Below the pieces are notes generated by a model. It saw nothing but the letters and a program-made list of their open reading frames with translations, searched no databases and was not told where the DNA came from. The position numbers and the translations under genes were made by a program. Shown one piece after another: positions 35,534 through 45,186 of a DNA stretch of 46,278 nt (positions are counted from its first letter, which is position 1; every line of letters begins with the position of its first letter). This DNA comes from an uncultured Eubacteriales bacterium (GTDB taxonomy: Bacteria > Bacillota > Clostridia > Oscillospirales > Acutalibacteraceae): assembly GCA_900315285.1 (NCBI GenBank), contig OMYO01000014.1, positions 1 to 46,278 on the forward strand, in the 5' to 3' direction.

Positions 35534-37615
35534 TTGGATTATTTTGTACTGCACTCCCCGTTTTCTCCTACCGGAGATCAGCCCGAGGCCATTGAACAGC
35601 TTGCCGAGGGGGTTCGACGCGGGTATAAAGAACAGACCTTGAAGGGTGTCACGGGCTCCGGCAAGACATTCACCATGGCCAACATCATTGCACAGGCGAA
35701 CAAGCCCACGCTGGTACTCGCCCACAACAAGACGCTGGCGGCCCAGCTCTGCTCCGAGTTCAAGGAGATGTTCCCGGAGAACGCCGTCGAGTACTTTGTC
35801 TCTTACTACGACTATTATCAGCCGGAGGCCTATGTGCCCTCGACCGACACCTATATAGAGAAGGATTCTTCCATCAACGACGAAATCGACAAGCTGCGGC
35901 ACTCCGCTACGCTGGCCCTCTGCGAACGCCGGGACGTCATCATCGTCGCCTCGGTGTCCTGCATCTATTCTCTGGGCAGCCCCATTGACTACAAGAACAT
36001 GGTCATCTCGCTCCGCCCGGGAATGGAGTACCCGCGCGATGCACTCATCAACAAACTCGTCGAGATCCACTATGAACGCAACGATATCAACTTTGTGCGC
36101 ACGAAATTCCGCGTTAGAGGTGATACCGTTGAGGTCTTCACGTCCGGAGAGACAGAATATGCCCTGCGCATTGAGTTCTTCGGAGACGAAATCGACCGAA
36201 TTTGTGAGATCAATGCCTTGACCGGAGAGGTCGTGGGCGTCCTGTCCCATGCCGCCATCTATCCTGCCACCCACTATGTTGTTGACCCTGACTACATTGA
36301 TAATGCCGTCTCGGAAATCCTGACGGAAATGCAGCAGCAGGTGGCAAAGTTCGAGAAAGAGGGCAAGCTCCTGGAGGCTCAGCGTATCCGTCAGCGCACG
36401 GAGTACGATATGGAAATGCTGAAGGAGACCGGTTTCTGCACGGGTATTGAGAACTACTCCCGTATCCTTGCTAAAAGAGCACCGGGCTCCACCCCGTATA
36501 CGCTGCTGGACTTCTTCCCGGATGACTGGCTTCTGTTTGTGGACGAGTCCCATGTCACGCTTCCCCAGGTACGGGGAATGTTCGCCGGGGATCATGCCCG
36601 GAAGGATACCCTGATAAAATACGGCTTCCGCCTTCCCAGCGCCTTCGATAACCGCCCCCTGAACTTTGATGAGTTCTATGACCATATCAACCAGGTCATC
36701 TTCACCTCTGCCACGCCCGGAGACTTCGAAAAAGAGCGCAGTGAGCAGATCGTGGAGCAGCTCATCCGGCCCACAGGTCTCCTTGACCCCATGATCACTG
36801 TCAAGCCGGTGGATGGGCAGATTGACGACCTGATCTCGGAAATCCATCTCCGCACCGAGCGGGGAGAGAGGGTCCTGGTCACAACTTTGACCAAGAAGAT
36901 GGCAGAGGACCTGACGGAATTCTTTGAGGGCCATGGAATAAGGGTCCGTTACATGCACAGTGACATAGACACCATTGAGCGCATGCAGATTATCCGCGAC
37001 TTACGTCTTGGAGAGTTTGATGTTCTCGTGGGAATCAACCTTCTGCGTGAGGGCCTGGATATCCCGGAGGTCTCTCTGGTCGCTATTTTGGATGCTGACA
37101 AGGAAGGATTCCTGCGTTCTGAGACCTCACTGGTTCAGACCATAGGACGTGCTGCACGAAATGCTCATGGCGAGGTCATCATGTATGCGGACAGCGTCAC
37201 ACCGTCTATGGAACGGGCTATCACCGAGACCCTGCGTCGCCGGGAAATCCAGGAGGCCTATAATAAAGAACACGGCATTACGCCGAAGACCATAAAGAAA
37301 GATGTCCGGCAAATTCTTGAAATCACCTCCAAGGTGGACACCAAGACCCACAAGGTCAAGCGCTTGACGAAGCAGGAGCGCCAGGAGATGATCGACAAGA
37401 TGACGAAGGAAATGCAGGCGGCTGCCCGCATCCTGGACTTCGAGACTGCGGCCTACTACCGCGACGAAATCACAAAACTGCGGGACGGCTCCTATCTCGA
37501 GGAGGCCGCGAAAAAGCCCGCCAAGACCGGGAAACGGACCCGGTCCAAGAAAAACGGCCGCGTCGCTGTAAAGGCGTCGGCCGAGAGGAGTACAGAGGAA
37601 ACGAATGGCGAATAA
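35534..37615 (+). CDS. uvrB: Excinuclease ABC subunit B
   Basis: The 693-residue protein is UvrB, the damage-verifying helicase-like subunit of nucleotide excision repair. It shows Walker [11 protein letters not shown] near 36-45, the beta-hairpin [12 protein letters not shown], helicase motifs in the second RecA-like domain ([20 protein letters not shown]) and a C-terminal UVR domain ([14 protein letters not shown]). The start is TTG at 35534, seven bases after AGGAGGAG; there is no suitable ATG nearby. The last 25-30 residues are Lys/Arg-rich and extend beyond the UVR domain. It overlaps uvrA by 11 bases. Confidence 0.96.
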   Translation: MDYFVLHSPFSPTGDQPEAIEQLAEGVRRGYKEQTLKGVTGSGKTFTMANIIAQANKPTLVLAHNKTLAAQLCSEFKEMFPENAVEYFVSYYDYYQPEAYVPSTDTYIEKDSSINDEIDKLRHSATLALCERRDVIIVASVSCIYSLGSPIDYKNMVISLRPGMEYPRDALINKLVEIHYERNDINFVRTKFRVRGDTVEVFTSGETEYALRIEFFGDEIDRICEINALTGEVVGVLSHAAIYPATHYVVDPDYIDNAVSEILTEMQQQVAKFEKEGKLLEAQRIRQRTEYDMEMLKETGFCTGIENYSRILAKRAPGSTPYTLLDFFPDDWLLFVDESHVTLPQVRGMFAGDHARKDTLIKYGFRLPSAFDNRPLNFDEFYDHINQVIFTSATPGDFEKERSEQIVEQLIRPTGLLDPMITVKPVDGQIDDLISEIHLRTERGERVLVTTLTKKMAEDLTEFFEGHGIRVRYMHSDIDTIERMQIIRDLRLGEFDVLVGINLLREGLDIPEVSLVAILDADKEGFLRSETSLVQTIGRAARNAHGEVIMYADSVTPSMERAITETLRRREIQEAYNKEHGITPKTIKKDVRQILEITSKVDTKTHKVKRLTKQERQEMIDKMTKEMQAAARILDFETAAYYRDEITKLRDGSYLEEAAKKPAKTGKRTRSKKNGRVAVKASAERSTEETNGE

Positions 37616-40433
37616 GGATATCAAGGTAATTGGAGCGAAAGAGCACAATCTGAAGAATATCGATGTGACGATCCCGCGGGACAGTCTGGTGGTCTTCACC
37701 GGTCTCTCCGGTTCGGGAAAGTCCTCTCTGGCCTTCGACACTATCTTTGCTGAGGGACAGAGACGGTATATGGAATCCTTATCCTCCTATGCCCGTCAGT
37801 TCCTGGGGCTCATGGAAAAGCCCAATGTGGAATCCATTGAGGGCCTTTCGCCAGCCATCTCCATTGACCAGAAGACGACCTCCAAGAACCCGCGATCCAC
37901 GGTTGGAACCGTCACGGAAATCTATGATTACCTCCGTCTTCTGTATGCCCGGGTCGGTGTTCCCCACTGTCCCATCTGTAGGCGGGAAATCCATGCCCAG
38001 ACTGTGGACCAGATCGTGGATCAGGTCATGAAACTCCCTGAGCGGACTCGTATCCAGATTCTGGCACCTATTGCCCGGGGGAAAAAGGGCACATTCGCAA
38101 AGTCTCTGGAAAAGGCCCATCAGTCCGGCTTTGTTCGCGTTCGGGTGGACGGAGAAGTCCATGACCTCTCGGAGAAAATCAAACTGGAGAAAAACATCAA
38201 GCACAATATTGAACTCATCGTGGATCGCCTCGTGGTCAAAGAGGGCATTGAGAGCCGCCTCTCGGACTCCGTGGAGACTGCCATGAAGGTCTCTGAGGGC
38301 ATCATGGTTGTGGATGTCATAGGAGGGGAGGAGATGACGTTCTCCCAGAACTATGCCTGCCCAGAACACGGTGTCAGCGTCTCCGAACTGCAGCCGCCGA
38401 TGTTCTCCTTCAACAACCCGTTCGGTGCCTGCCCAAAGTGTACCGGCCTCGGCTCCTATATCGCCATTGATGAGGATCTTCTCATACCCAATAAGAATCT
38501 CTCCATTCGGGAGGGTGCCATCAACGCCTACGGCTGGTCCAAGGTGGATGGAGGCACTGTTGCAGAAATGTATTTTGACGGGATTGCCCGCCACTATGGC
38601 TTCTCAATAGATGTCCCAGTCAAAGACATGAAGAAGAAGGATCTCGACAAGATCCTCTACGGCTCAGGGACAGAGCGTATCAAGTTCTCCCGTACGACCT
38701 CCTATAGCAGTGGGACATTTCTTGCCCGGTTTGAGGGCGTTGTCAACAATCTGATGCGAAAATATGAGGAGACCAACTCCCAGGTGGCTAAGCGGTCCAT
38801 TGAGCAGGTCATGACGACCCACGAGTGCGAAGCGTGCCATGGAAAGCGCCTGCGCCCGGAGAGTCTGGCGGTCACTGTGGGCGGCCTGGATATTGATACC
38901 CTGACCCACATGTCTATTACGAAGGAACTGGAATTCTTTGAGAATCTGGAGCTCTCTGAACGGGATATGATCATTGCCGACCTCATCCTCAAGGAGATCA
39001 AGTCCCGGCTCCGCTTCCTAAAGAGCGTCGGTCTGGAATATCTGGATTTGGCCCGAAGCGCGGGCACTTTGTCCGGTGGCGAGAGCCAGAGAATCCGGCT
39101 TGCTACGCAGATCGGTTCCTCTCTTATGGGAGTGCTGTATATCTTGGACGAGCCGAGCATTGGACTGCATCAACGGGATAACGATAAGCTCATCGCCACA
39201 TTGAAACGGCTGCGTGACCTGGGCAACACACTCATTGTCGTGGAACACGATGAGGACACCATGCGTGCCGCCGACTATATTGTGGACATTGGCCCCGGCG
39301 CCGGCCGGAATGGCGGCGAGGTCGTCTGCTCCGGTACCCCGAAAGAGGTCATGGCCTGTAAGGAGTCTATTACCGGGCAGTACCTGAGTGGTCGCCGAAA
39401 GGTTCCAGTTCCAGAGACGCGCCGTCCTGGAAACGGGGAGTGGATAACCGTCCACGGGGCGCAGGAACACAATCTGAAGAAGATCGACGTAAAATTCCCG
39501 CTCGGTACCTTTACTGCGGTGACCGGAGTCTCCGGTTCCGGTAAGTCTTCTCTGGTCAATGAAATTCTCTATAAGACTATGGCCCGGGACCTAAACCGCG
39601 CCCGCGTCTTCCCGGGGAAATGTGCCGGAGTGGATGGGCTGGATCAGCTCGACAAGGTCATCAATATTGATCAGTCACCCATCGGCCGGACACCGCGCTC
39701 CAACCCGGCAACCTATACGAACCTGTTCAACGACATTCGTGCCCTCTTCGCCTCGACGCAGGATGCTAAGGTCCGCGGCTATAATGCTGGCCGTTTCTCC
39801 TTCAACGTCAAGGGCGGCCGCTGTGAGGCCTGCCAGGGCGACGGAATCGTCAAAATCGAAATGCACTTCCTCGCGGATGTCTATGTTCCCTGTGAGGTCT
39901 GCCATGGAGCTCGGTACAACCGGGAGACCCTGGAGGTCAAATACAAGGGAAAGAATATTGCGGAAGTCTTGGACATGACCATTGATGAGGCGGTGGACTT
40001 CTTCAGTGCAGTACCAAAAATCCATCATCGTCTACTGACTCTTCAGGAGGTTGGCCTCGGCTATGTCAAACTCGGCCAGAGTGCCACGACGCTCTCCGGC
40101 GGCGAGGCCCAGCGTGTGAAGTTGGCTACGGAACTCTCCAAGCGTTCCACTGGCAAGACCTGCTACATCCTGGATGAGCCGACGACTGGTCTTCATACTG
40201 CAGACGTTCACAAACTCATAGAAGTGCTCCAGAAACTTGTGGACGGCGGCAACACCGTCATCGTCATTGAACATAATCTGGATGTTATTAAATCCGCCGA
40301 CTATCTCATTGATCTCGGCCCCGAGGGGGGCGATGGAGGCGGGGAAATCGTCGCCACCGGAACACCCGAAGAAGTGGCCGCCTGCGAGCAGTCCTACACC
40401 GGTCAATATTTAAAAAAGATGTTGAATTTGTGA
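37605..40433 (+). CDS. uvrA: Excinuclease ABC subunit A
   Basis: The 942-residue protein is full-length UvrA, the dimeric damage sensor of nucleotide excision repair. It has two ABC ATPase units, with Walker A GLSGSGKS and GVSGSGKS and signatures [12 protein letters not shown] and [12 protein letters not shown]. Zinc-binding Cys motifs include CPKC, CEAC and CEACQG/CEVCHG. It loads UvrB, encoded just upstream with an 11-base overlap. No convincing LexA box is visible near this operon. Confidence 0.97.
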   Translation: MANKDIKVIGAKEHNLKNIDVTIPRDSLVVFTGLSGSGKSSLAFDTIFAEGQRRYMESLSSYARQFLGLMEKPNVESIEGLSPAISIDQKTTSKNPRSTVGTVTEIYDYLRLLYARVGVPHCPICRREIHAQTVDQIVDQVMKLPERTRIQILAPIARGKKGTFAKSLEKAHQSGFVRVRVDGEVHDLSEKIKLEKNIKHNIELIVDRLVVKEGIESRLSDSVETAMKVSEGIMVVDVIGGEEMTFSQNYACPEHGVSVSELQPPMFSFNNPFGACPKCTGLGSYIAIDEDLLIPNKNLSIREGAINAYGWSKVDGGTVAEMYFDGIARHYGFSIDVPVKDMKKKDLDKILYGSGTERIKFSRTTSYSSGTFLARFEGVVNNLMRKYEETNSQVAKRSIEQVMTTHECEACHGKRLRPESLAVTVGGLDIDTLTHMSITKELEFFENLELSERDMIIADLILKEIKSRLRFLKSVGLEYLDLARSAGTLSGGESQRIRLATQIGSSLMGVLYILDEPSIGLHQRDNDKLIATLKRLRDLGNTLIVVEHDEDTMRAADYIVDIGPGAGRNGGEVVCSGTPKEVMACKESITGQYLSGRRKVPVPETRRPGNGEWITVHGAQEHNLKKIDVKFPLGTFTAVTGVSGSGKSSLVNEILYKTMARDLNRARVFPGKCAGVDGLDQLDKVINIDQSPIGRTPRSNPATYTNLFNDIRALFASTQDAKVRGYNAGRFSFNVKGGRCEACQGDGIVKIEMHFLADVYVPCEVCHGARYNRETLEVKYKGKNIAEVLDMTIDEAVDFFSAVPKIHHRLLTLQEVGLGYVKLGQSATTLSGGEAQRVKLATELSKRSTGKTCYILDEPTTGLHTADVHKLIEVLQKLVDGGNTVIVIEHNLDVIKSADYLIDLGPEGGDGGGEIVATGTPEEVAACEQSYTGQYLKKMLNL

Positions 40434-40450
40434 GGAAAAGCTGTTATCAT
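40422..40450 (+). promoter_or_regulatory. Putative promoter of tRNA-Pro
   Basis: TTGAAT (40422-40427), a 17-base spacer and TATCAT (40445-40450) overlap the end of uvrA. Confidence 0.55.
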
Positions 40451-40488
40451 ATAGAAAGTCTGTTGAGCGGGTCTCAGCAGACTGGCAC

Positions 40489-40564
40489 CGGGGTATGGCG
40501 CAGTTGGTAGCGCGCTAGACTGGGGGTCTAGAGGCCATGAGTTCAAGTCTCATTACTCCGACCA
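40489..40564 (+). tRNA. tRNA-Pro (GGG)
   Basis: Acceptor arm CGGGGTA/TACTCCG, anticodon stem CTAGA/TCTAG, loop CTGGGGG with anticodon GGG at 40522-40524, T-loop GTTCAAGTC and an encoded CCA. Confidence 0.93.
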
Positions 40565-40570
40565 TGAGAA

Positions 40571-40600
40571 AACCACCGCTTTTTGAGCGGTGGTTTTTTT
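40571..40600. terminator. Terminator after tRNA-Pro
   Basis: A 10-bp stem AACCACCGCT (40571-40580) and complement (40586-40595), followed by TTTTT. It can also serve the convergent hydrolase gene. Confidence 0.9.
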
Positions 40601-40603
40601 CTG

Positions 40604-41587
40604 TTATTTTGCCATATTGCTGCGGAAGAATGCGCAGATATCCTGGTTGGCCTGAACCGACTCGGGGAGGTCCGGCTTAATGACATTGAAGACATGCTCC
40701 AGGTCGTTGGCGGGACTTACATACTCCTTATACTGATGCGGAATTCCCTTTGCGGTCATGTCCTCGTGGATGGCTTTCGTTACGGGATAGGCGGTGGTGT
40801 CGCTCGGTGTTGTGACAAGGAAAACCGGTGGCATTCCTGCCTTGTCAAAGCTCTCATAGGACAAGAGCTTTCGGTCGTTTCGCTTTGCAAAGTCCGGTCC
40901 CAGAAGTGTTGTCATTCCTTTAGAGCGGACGTCATTTGCGGTAAAGCTGCCAACGGGGCAAGTGGCAGTTGTTGCGCGGAACCCGGCCGATGGTTTGATT
41001 TCCAGATATGCCTGCAGCTCCGGGTCAGTCTGGGCCGCGGTAAAGAGGAGTACGAGGTGACCTCCGGCGGAGTCGCCTGTGAGGAAGATATTGTTGTCGT
41101 CGAACCCGTACGTTGCTGCATTCTCATGAATCCATTGAAAGACCCTGGTGATTTCCTGCAGTTCCTGTTTGATTGTCGCCTCGGGAACCAGTGTGTAGTT
41201 GATGTTTACGACCCGGAATCCTTGGCTAGCGAAGTACAGGCCGTGCTGGCGATTGATCTTCTTATTACAGCTGACATACGCCCCTCCATGCACTTCCACA
41301 ATAACTGGGAGCTTCTGTTGCGGGCTTGCCCCTTTTGGAGAATAGACGTCCAACAGGTGATAGGTGTCCTGATCACCCATATAGTTGATGTCATCCATTT
41401 CCGTGGAACAGTATGTGGGTGTGTTTTTGGCTTCGGCGTCTTTGTTGTGCTGCATTTGCCATACTCGCATGCCCTGTACCCATACCGGTATGGGCGATTC
41501 ACTCTTTGACCCCGCCTGCACCGGCACCGCCATAAAGCTCACCAGGAATAGCAGTGAGAGCAGAATTGTTAAAATTCTCTTTTTCAT
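40604..41587 (-). CDS. Secreted alpha/beta hydrolase (carboxylesterase, HSL-like)
   Basis: The 327-residue protein has a signal peptide (MKKRILTILLSLLFLVSF, cleavage near PVQA) and a hormone-sensitive-lipase-type esterase fold with oxyanion motif VEVHGGAY and nucleophile motif GDSAGGH. The C-terminal DLEHVFN holds the likely catalytic His. It should hydrolyse small esters outside the cell. Another ATG lies 21 bases upstream, but GGAGG sits between the two, so the start is 41587. A minus-strand TATAAT at 41628-41623 is a probable -10 box. Confidence 0.87.
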   Translation of the reverse strand: MKKRILTILLSLLFLVSFMAVPVQAGSKSESPIPVWVQGMRVWQMQHNKDAEAKNTPTYCSTEMDDINYMGDQDTYHLLDVYSPKGASPQQKLPVIVEVHGGAYVSCNKKINRQHGLYFASQGFRVVNINYTLVPEATIKQELQEITRVFQWIHENAATYGFDDNNIFLTGDSAGGHLVLLFTAAQTDPELQAYLEIKPSAGFRATTATCPVGSFTANDVRSKGMTTLLGPDFAKRNDRKLLSYESFDKAGMPPVFLVTTPSDTTAYPVTKAIHEDMTAKGIPHQYKEYVSPANDLEHVFNVIKPDLPESVQANQDICAFFRSNMAK

Positions 41588-41751
41588 ATTTTCCTCCAAA
41601 TAAAACAAAAGTTTTCAACATGATTATACAATATGGCGAATAGAACTCTCTGAAAAATTTTCATGGAAAAGAAAATGAACAAAAATGCCAAGTTTTCAAT
41701 CATTGTAGTTGAGACGCGGAAGTCTCAGGAAAAATAAGAGGAGGAACTACC

Positions 41752-42903
41752 TTGAATAGTAAGAAATTAAGGAAGCGCATTGTCGCCGCCATGATGGCAC
41801 TTGTGTGTGCACTTTCGGCTGTGGTCTCTGCCAGTGCAGCTAATCTGTCTTCCCTTGCTGGGGACATGTTTAATAGTGCCATTTCCAAGGGTGCAGATGT
41901 CGTGAATGCAAAACCGGCAACGGGCTATTGGTCTAAGAATCTGTCCCGTAATGGTCAGACAGCATATAATAAGATTCTAGATGCGGTCCAGAAATATCAA
42001 TCTTCCGTTAAACTTTCTGATAACCTTACGAGTGAAGAACTGAAAGAAATTCCGCAGATCATTATTAATGAACATCCAGAATTGTTCTATTATGATGTCA
42101 AAAAATCGGGAGCAGAAAAATCTTATAATGAAAATGGTTTTGTAGATTCTTACATCTATCATCCTAGCTATATGGACAATTACAAGCAGAAAATATCTGA
42201 AGTGGAAAATGCTGCTAACCAGATTCTTGCAAAAGCTCCCCGGAATGGATCAGACTATGACAAAGAGCTTTTTGTCCACGATCAGCTTAGAGATCTTGTT
42301 ACCTATAAACTTGGAGCAAACAATATCTATAACAGCCTAGTTCAGCATCAGGGCAGTTGTATGGGATACTCCTTTGCAATGCAGTACCTTCTGAATAAGC
42401 TGGGTGTTTCTTGCCGTGTCCAGACCGGTCGGGCAACCAGTCCCAAAAAGAAAACACCGGAAGATCATATGTGGAATATCGTAACATTGGATGGAAAAGA
42501 ATATCTGGTCGATGTGACTTGGGATGACATCATTACAAGCGGTAAAAATTATACTCCGTACCGTTATTTTAATGTCACCAAAGACATGATGAAAGAGACC
42601 CATAACCCAAAGAACACTTCCGAATGGAATAATTGTACCAATACTGATCAGGATTGGTATCGTAAGAATGGATATTACTTCACTTCCTGGGCCGATGCCG
42701 AAAAAGCCATCCCGTCTATGATTCAAAAACAGGGTGGCGACAAGGGGAAGGTCGTCACATTCCGAATGGCTTCTACCAATATGGCAAAAGATATTGGAAA
42801 TCACATGAACACTAATGTGCTTGGAAAATATATGGATGGAAAAACCGTTCTTTCGAATCATGAAGGTAGCCTTGGTGCGACCGGATTTGTAATCGTCGGT
42901 TAA
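41752..42903 (+). CDS. Secreted transglutaminase-like cysteine protease
   Basis: The 383-residue protein starts with a signal peptide (cleavage near SASAA at about residue 30) and has a transglutaminase-like core with a probable triad Cys203 (QGSCMGYSF), His239 (DHMWNIV) and Asp254 (LVDVTWDD). Bacterial members are mostly secreted proteases or cross-linking enzymes. The start is TTG at 41752 with GAGGAGG upstream and no better ATG before the signal peptide. The C-terminal ~110 residues do not match a domain I know. The coding DNA is more AT-rich than the uvr genes. Confidence 0.85.
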   Translation: MNSKKLRKRIVAAMMALVCALSAVVSASAANLSSLAGDMFNSAISKGADVVNAKPATGYWSKNLSRNGQTAYNKILDAVQKYQSSVKLSDNLTSEELKEIPQIIINEHPELFYYDVKKSGAEKSYNENGFVDSYIYHPSYMDNYKQKISEVENAANQILAKAPRNGSDYDKELFVHDQLRDLVTYKLGANNIYNSLVQHQGSCMGYSFAMQYLLNKLGVSCRVQTGRATSPKKKTPEDHMWNIVTLDGKEYLVDVTWDDIITSGKNYTPYRYFNVTKDMMKETHNPKNTSEWNNCTNTDQDWYRKNGYYFTSWADAEKAIPSMIQKQGGDKGKVVTFRMASTNMAKDIGNHMNTNVLGKYMDGKTVLSNHEGSLGATGFVIVG

Positions 42904-42922
42904 TAAGCTGTTTTGCAAAAAA

Positions 42923-42966
42923 GAAGCTCCACCTTTGGAATGTTCTAAAGGTGGGGCTTTTTCAGT
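42923..42966 (+). terminator. Terminator after the transglutaminase-like gene
   Basis: The hairpin joins AAGCTCCACCTTTGGAA with TTCTAAAGGTGGGGCTT and continues into TTTTTCAG. Confidence 0.85.
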
Positions 42967-43075
42967 TATCGAAATGGTTTATATAGAACTTTCCACTCTC
43001 AGTGAAAAATTAACTCTATCCATTGAAAGAAGGGATACCATACTGCAGAGAGTGTGGTTGGAGCACTATAAAAAT

Positions 43076-43166
43076 TTTAATTTCAGTTTAAGTTCCCCTT
43101 TAATTTCAATTTAGTTACTCCCTCCATAATGTGTCTTGTAAACAGTTGATGCCCCAAAAGCATCAA
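43076..43166 (+). promoter_or_regulatory. Tandem repeat and hairpin in the leader of the Lys/Pro-repeat gene
   Basis: Two adjacent similar copies of about 23 bases, each starting TTTAATTTCA, lie at 43076-43098 and 43099-43122. They resemble direct-repeat binding sites. A perfect TTGATGC/GCATCAA hairpin (43146-43152 and 43160-43166) sits 40 bases before the ATG at 43206. The gap 42904-43205 contains no other supported gene. Confidence 0.4.
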
Positions 43167-43205
43167 GTCTGTAAGCAGTATTTAAACATTTTGGAGGTTT
43201 GACCT

Positions 43206-43559
43206 ATGAACAAAGTCATTACTAAAATTGCAGCCGTAGCCTGTGCAGGCGTTATGTCCTGCTCCGCAGCCGTAGCTACTTTCGCTAAACCGGCTGGTCC
43301 GGCACCGAAAGCCCCGTCAATCACCCAGACTGCACCGGCTAAGAGGGAAGCTCCGAAACCAGCCCCTAAGAAGGATGCACCGAAGAAGGATGCGCCGAAA
43401 AAGGACTGCCAGAAGAAACCTGAGCCCAAGAAGGACTGCCCGAAGAAGGGTGACCCGAAGAAGGGCGACCCCAAGAAGGGTAGCCCCAAGAAGGGTGGCC
43501 ATAAGCACGGTCAGCCGAAGCACGGTGACCAGGAAAAGGGTCCGGCTCCTCGCAAATAA
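43206..43559 (+). CDS. Small secreted Lys/Pro/Asp-repeat protein
   Basis: The 117-residue protein has a signal peptide (MNKVITKIAAVACAGVM, cleavage near ATFA at about 27), and its mature part is a low-complexity polycation built from repeats such as KKDAP, PKKDC, PKKGDP and PKKGSP, ending in a His/Gly/Lys stretch. The mature part has two Cys residues. TTGGAGG lies before the ATG. No family is recognisable. A cell-wall-binding, metal-binding or antimicrobial role is possible, but sequence alone does not decide it. Confidence 0.75.
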   Translation: MNKVITKIAAVACAGVMSCSAAVATFAKPAGPAPKAPSITQTAPAKREAPKPAPKKDAPKKDAPKKDCQKKPEPKKDCPKKGDPKKGDPKKGSPKKGGHKHGQPKHGDQEKGPAPRK

Positions 43560-43584
43560 GAATCTGTAAGTAGCACAATAAAAA

Positions 43585-43628
43585 CAAGGCTGCATCGCCA
43601 ATTCGGTGATGTAGCCTTGCGCTTTTCT
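43585..43628. terminator. Terminator between 43206-43559 and 43638-44345
   Basis: A 15-bp stem (43585-43599 and 43605-43619) with loop AATTC, followed by CGCTTTTCT. It may serve both convergent genes. Confidence 0.75.
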
Positions 43629-43637
43629 ATTCAATAA

Positions 43638-44345
43638 TCAATCTACTTTGCTTCCGCAATGGGGGCAGAAATGGGTGCCGGGATCCAGCTTTGTGCCGCA
43701 GTATTGACAGAAATTCGGAGTGGTTTCTGCTTCTGGAGTGGATGGCTTTTTCGCATTATCTACGGCAGAGGTAACTTCTTTGGCAATTGCATTGAAATCT
43801 GGGGTTTTCAGTGCGTCCTTGACCACATCCCAACGGAACTGGATAAGGCATCCAAGGATGATGGTAAGGCCAGCAATTACACACAGAGTAATGGCAATGC
43901 CAATGCTGATGTGTTCATAGGATAGGGCGTTATATCCAAAACCAATCAAATCTTCAAAGGAATCAATGGAGGAAGAGGCACTAAACATAACAACCCAAGT
44001 TCCAATATAAGAAGTGTACTTAGCACTCAGTGCTAAAAACAAAATTTCCAGAGCGCTGGCGATGGAGTAGGCGAATGCACCATTACGTTCTTTTTTCCGG
44101 ACAAGAAAATCAATCTGGAGAAATTCTGTAAAGATGATAAGTACAAAACAGGAAACAAGAAGAAGAATACTAAAAACAAATGTGACGACCATGGAACTGA
44201 GAGAACCAGTTCCAATTTTATCAAGCAGCGCCCCATTATCTGCGCAGATAATGGCAGAGAACAGACCATAAAGAAACAGGAGAGCAGCGCTTCCAATATT
44301 GAACCAGGAGAGCTGTTTGCTGTCTATCTTGTCTAACTTTTCCAT
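43638..44345 (-). CDS. Multi-pass membrane protein with C-terminal zinc ribbon
   Basis: The 235-residue protein has about four hydrophobic segments (roughly 17-35, 48-75, 90-120 and 145-170) and a C-terminal zinc ribbon with CQYC and CPHC pairs (FCQYCGTKLD and FCPHCGSKVD). The second half resembles uncharacterised clostridial zinc-ribbon membrane proteins; I cannot assign a function. Another ATG lies 21 bases upstream, but AGGAGG just before 44345 decides the start. It is divergent from a second zinc-ribbon membrane gene (44500). Confidence 0.75.
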   Translation of the reverse strand: MEKLDKIDSKQLSWFNIGSAALLFLYGLFSAIICADNGALLDKIGTGSLSSMVVTFVFSILLLVSCFVLIIFTEFLQIDFLVRKKERNGAFAYSIASALEILFLALSAKYTSYIGTWVVMFSASSSIDSFEDLIGFGYNALSYEHISIGIAITLCVIAGLTIILGCLIQFRWDVVKDALKTPDFNAIAKEVTSAVDNAKKPSTPEAETTPNFCQYCGTKLDPGTHFCPHCGSKVD

Positions 44346-44499
44346 GAATTTCCTCCTTATATACAATGAATTTGTTTTCTAAAATCTATGACCGACGAAT
44401 GGAGAGAGTGGTTCAATGCCATGCCGCCTGTACATCAGTGAACAATTTCTCCAAGGTTTCAGTCAGATATTGTAGATTGAAAGAAAGAAGGTATCTTCC

Positions 44500-45130
44500 A
44501 TGAAGTACTGCACCAAATGTGGTGCCGAATGCGGTGATGAGGAGAAGTTCTGCACCAATTGCGGAGCGAAACTCGAACCCGCCCCGGCACCGAAAAAAAT
44601 GGAGGGTGAAATTCCCCCCCCCTGTAAATGATAATGATTCTCAGAAAAAGAAAGTCCCGGTCTGGGTCATAGTTCTGATTGTCGCTCTGATTGTTGTGGC
44701 TGCTGTTTTGGCAACTGTGCTTGTTATGCAGAATAAGCAGAAGGCAGAGGTAGAGAGCACTACGGTGGCATCATCTGTAGCAGTAACGCAAGGGGCTCCT
44801 TCAGCAACATCCAATGATGGTGGCAATTACCAATATCCGACTGAAGATCAGCTGATACAGCCATATGAGGCAAGCGTCGAGTGTACAGATAAAGTTGAGC
44901 AGGATTATGTGAAGTTGAGAAATGGCCCATCGAAGAGTGATGGTAATTTTGATGTGGTTAGAAATTCCCGCGGTGATGAACTTCATATTCCGGACGGAGA
45001 TTATGTTACGGTAATGAGCAAACCTGTTTCCTATAGCAAAAATACACCTTGGGTCTTTGTTAAGTATACAGACCAGTATGGTAATTCTTATCAAGGCTGG
45101 ATGAGATACGCTTTTGTTCATGTTCAATAG
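44500..45130 (+). CDS. Zinc-ribbon, single-pass membrane protein with SH3-like tail, frameshifted at a C9 tract
   Basis: From ATG 44500 the frame encodes an N-terminal zinc ribbon (KYCTKCGAEC, FCTNCGAKL) and ends at TGA 44629-44631, just after nine C bases (44614-44622). With one C fewer, reading continues in frame into a membrane helix (KVPVWVIVLIVALIVVAAVL) and an outer C-terminal domain with SH3-like features (YVKLRNGPSK to WMRYAFVHVQ), stopping at 45130. The downstream part therefore belongs to the same gene. Either the tract is a phase-variable slippage site, or the gene is a pseudogene, or a base was miscounted in sequencing. A start at 44519 would give an unrelated, unconvincing N-terminus. 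Confidence 0.75.
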
Positions 45131-45140
45131 ATAAAACAAG

Positions 45141-45182
45141 TGCGCTGCAGAACGACTTGTGTTCTGCAGCGCATTATTTTAT
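45141..45182. terminator. Terminator after the SH3-tail gene
   Basis: A 13-bp perfect stem TGCGCTGCAGAAC (45141-45153) and complement (45161-45173), followed by TTATTTTA. It can also serve the convergent SGNH gene. Confidence 0.88.
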
Positions 45183-45186
45183 TAAT

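Noticed and set aside
44519..45130. A separate gene starting at ATG 44519.
   Set aside because: Its first ~30 residues are an out-of-frame reading of the zinc-ribbon codons. The ATG at 44500 has a ribosome site and the ribbon motif, so the frameshifted single gene is the better reading.
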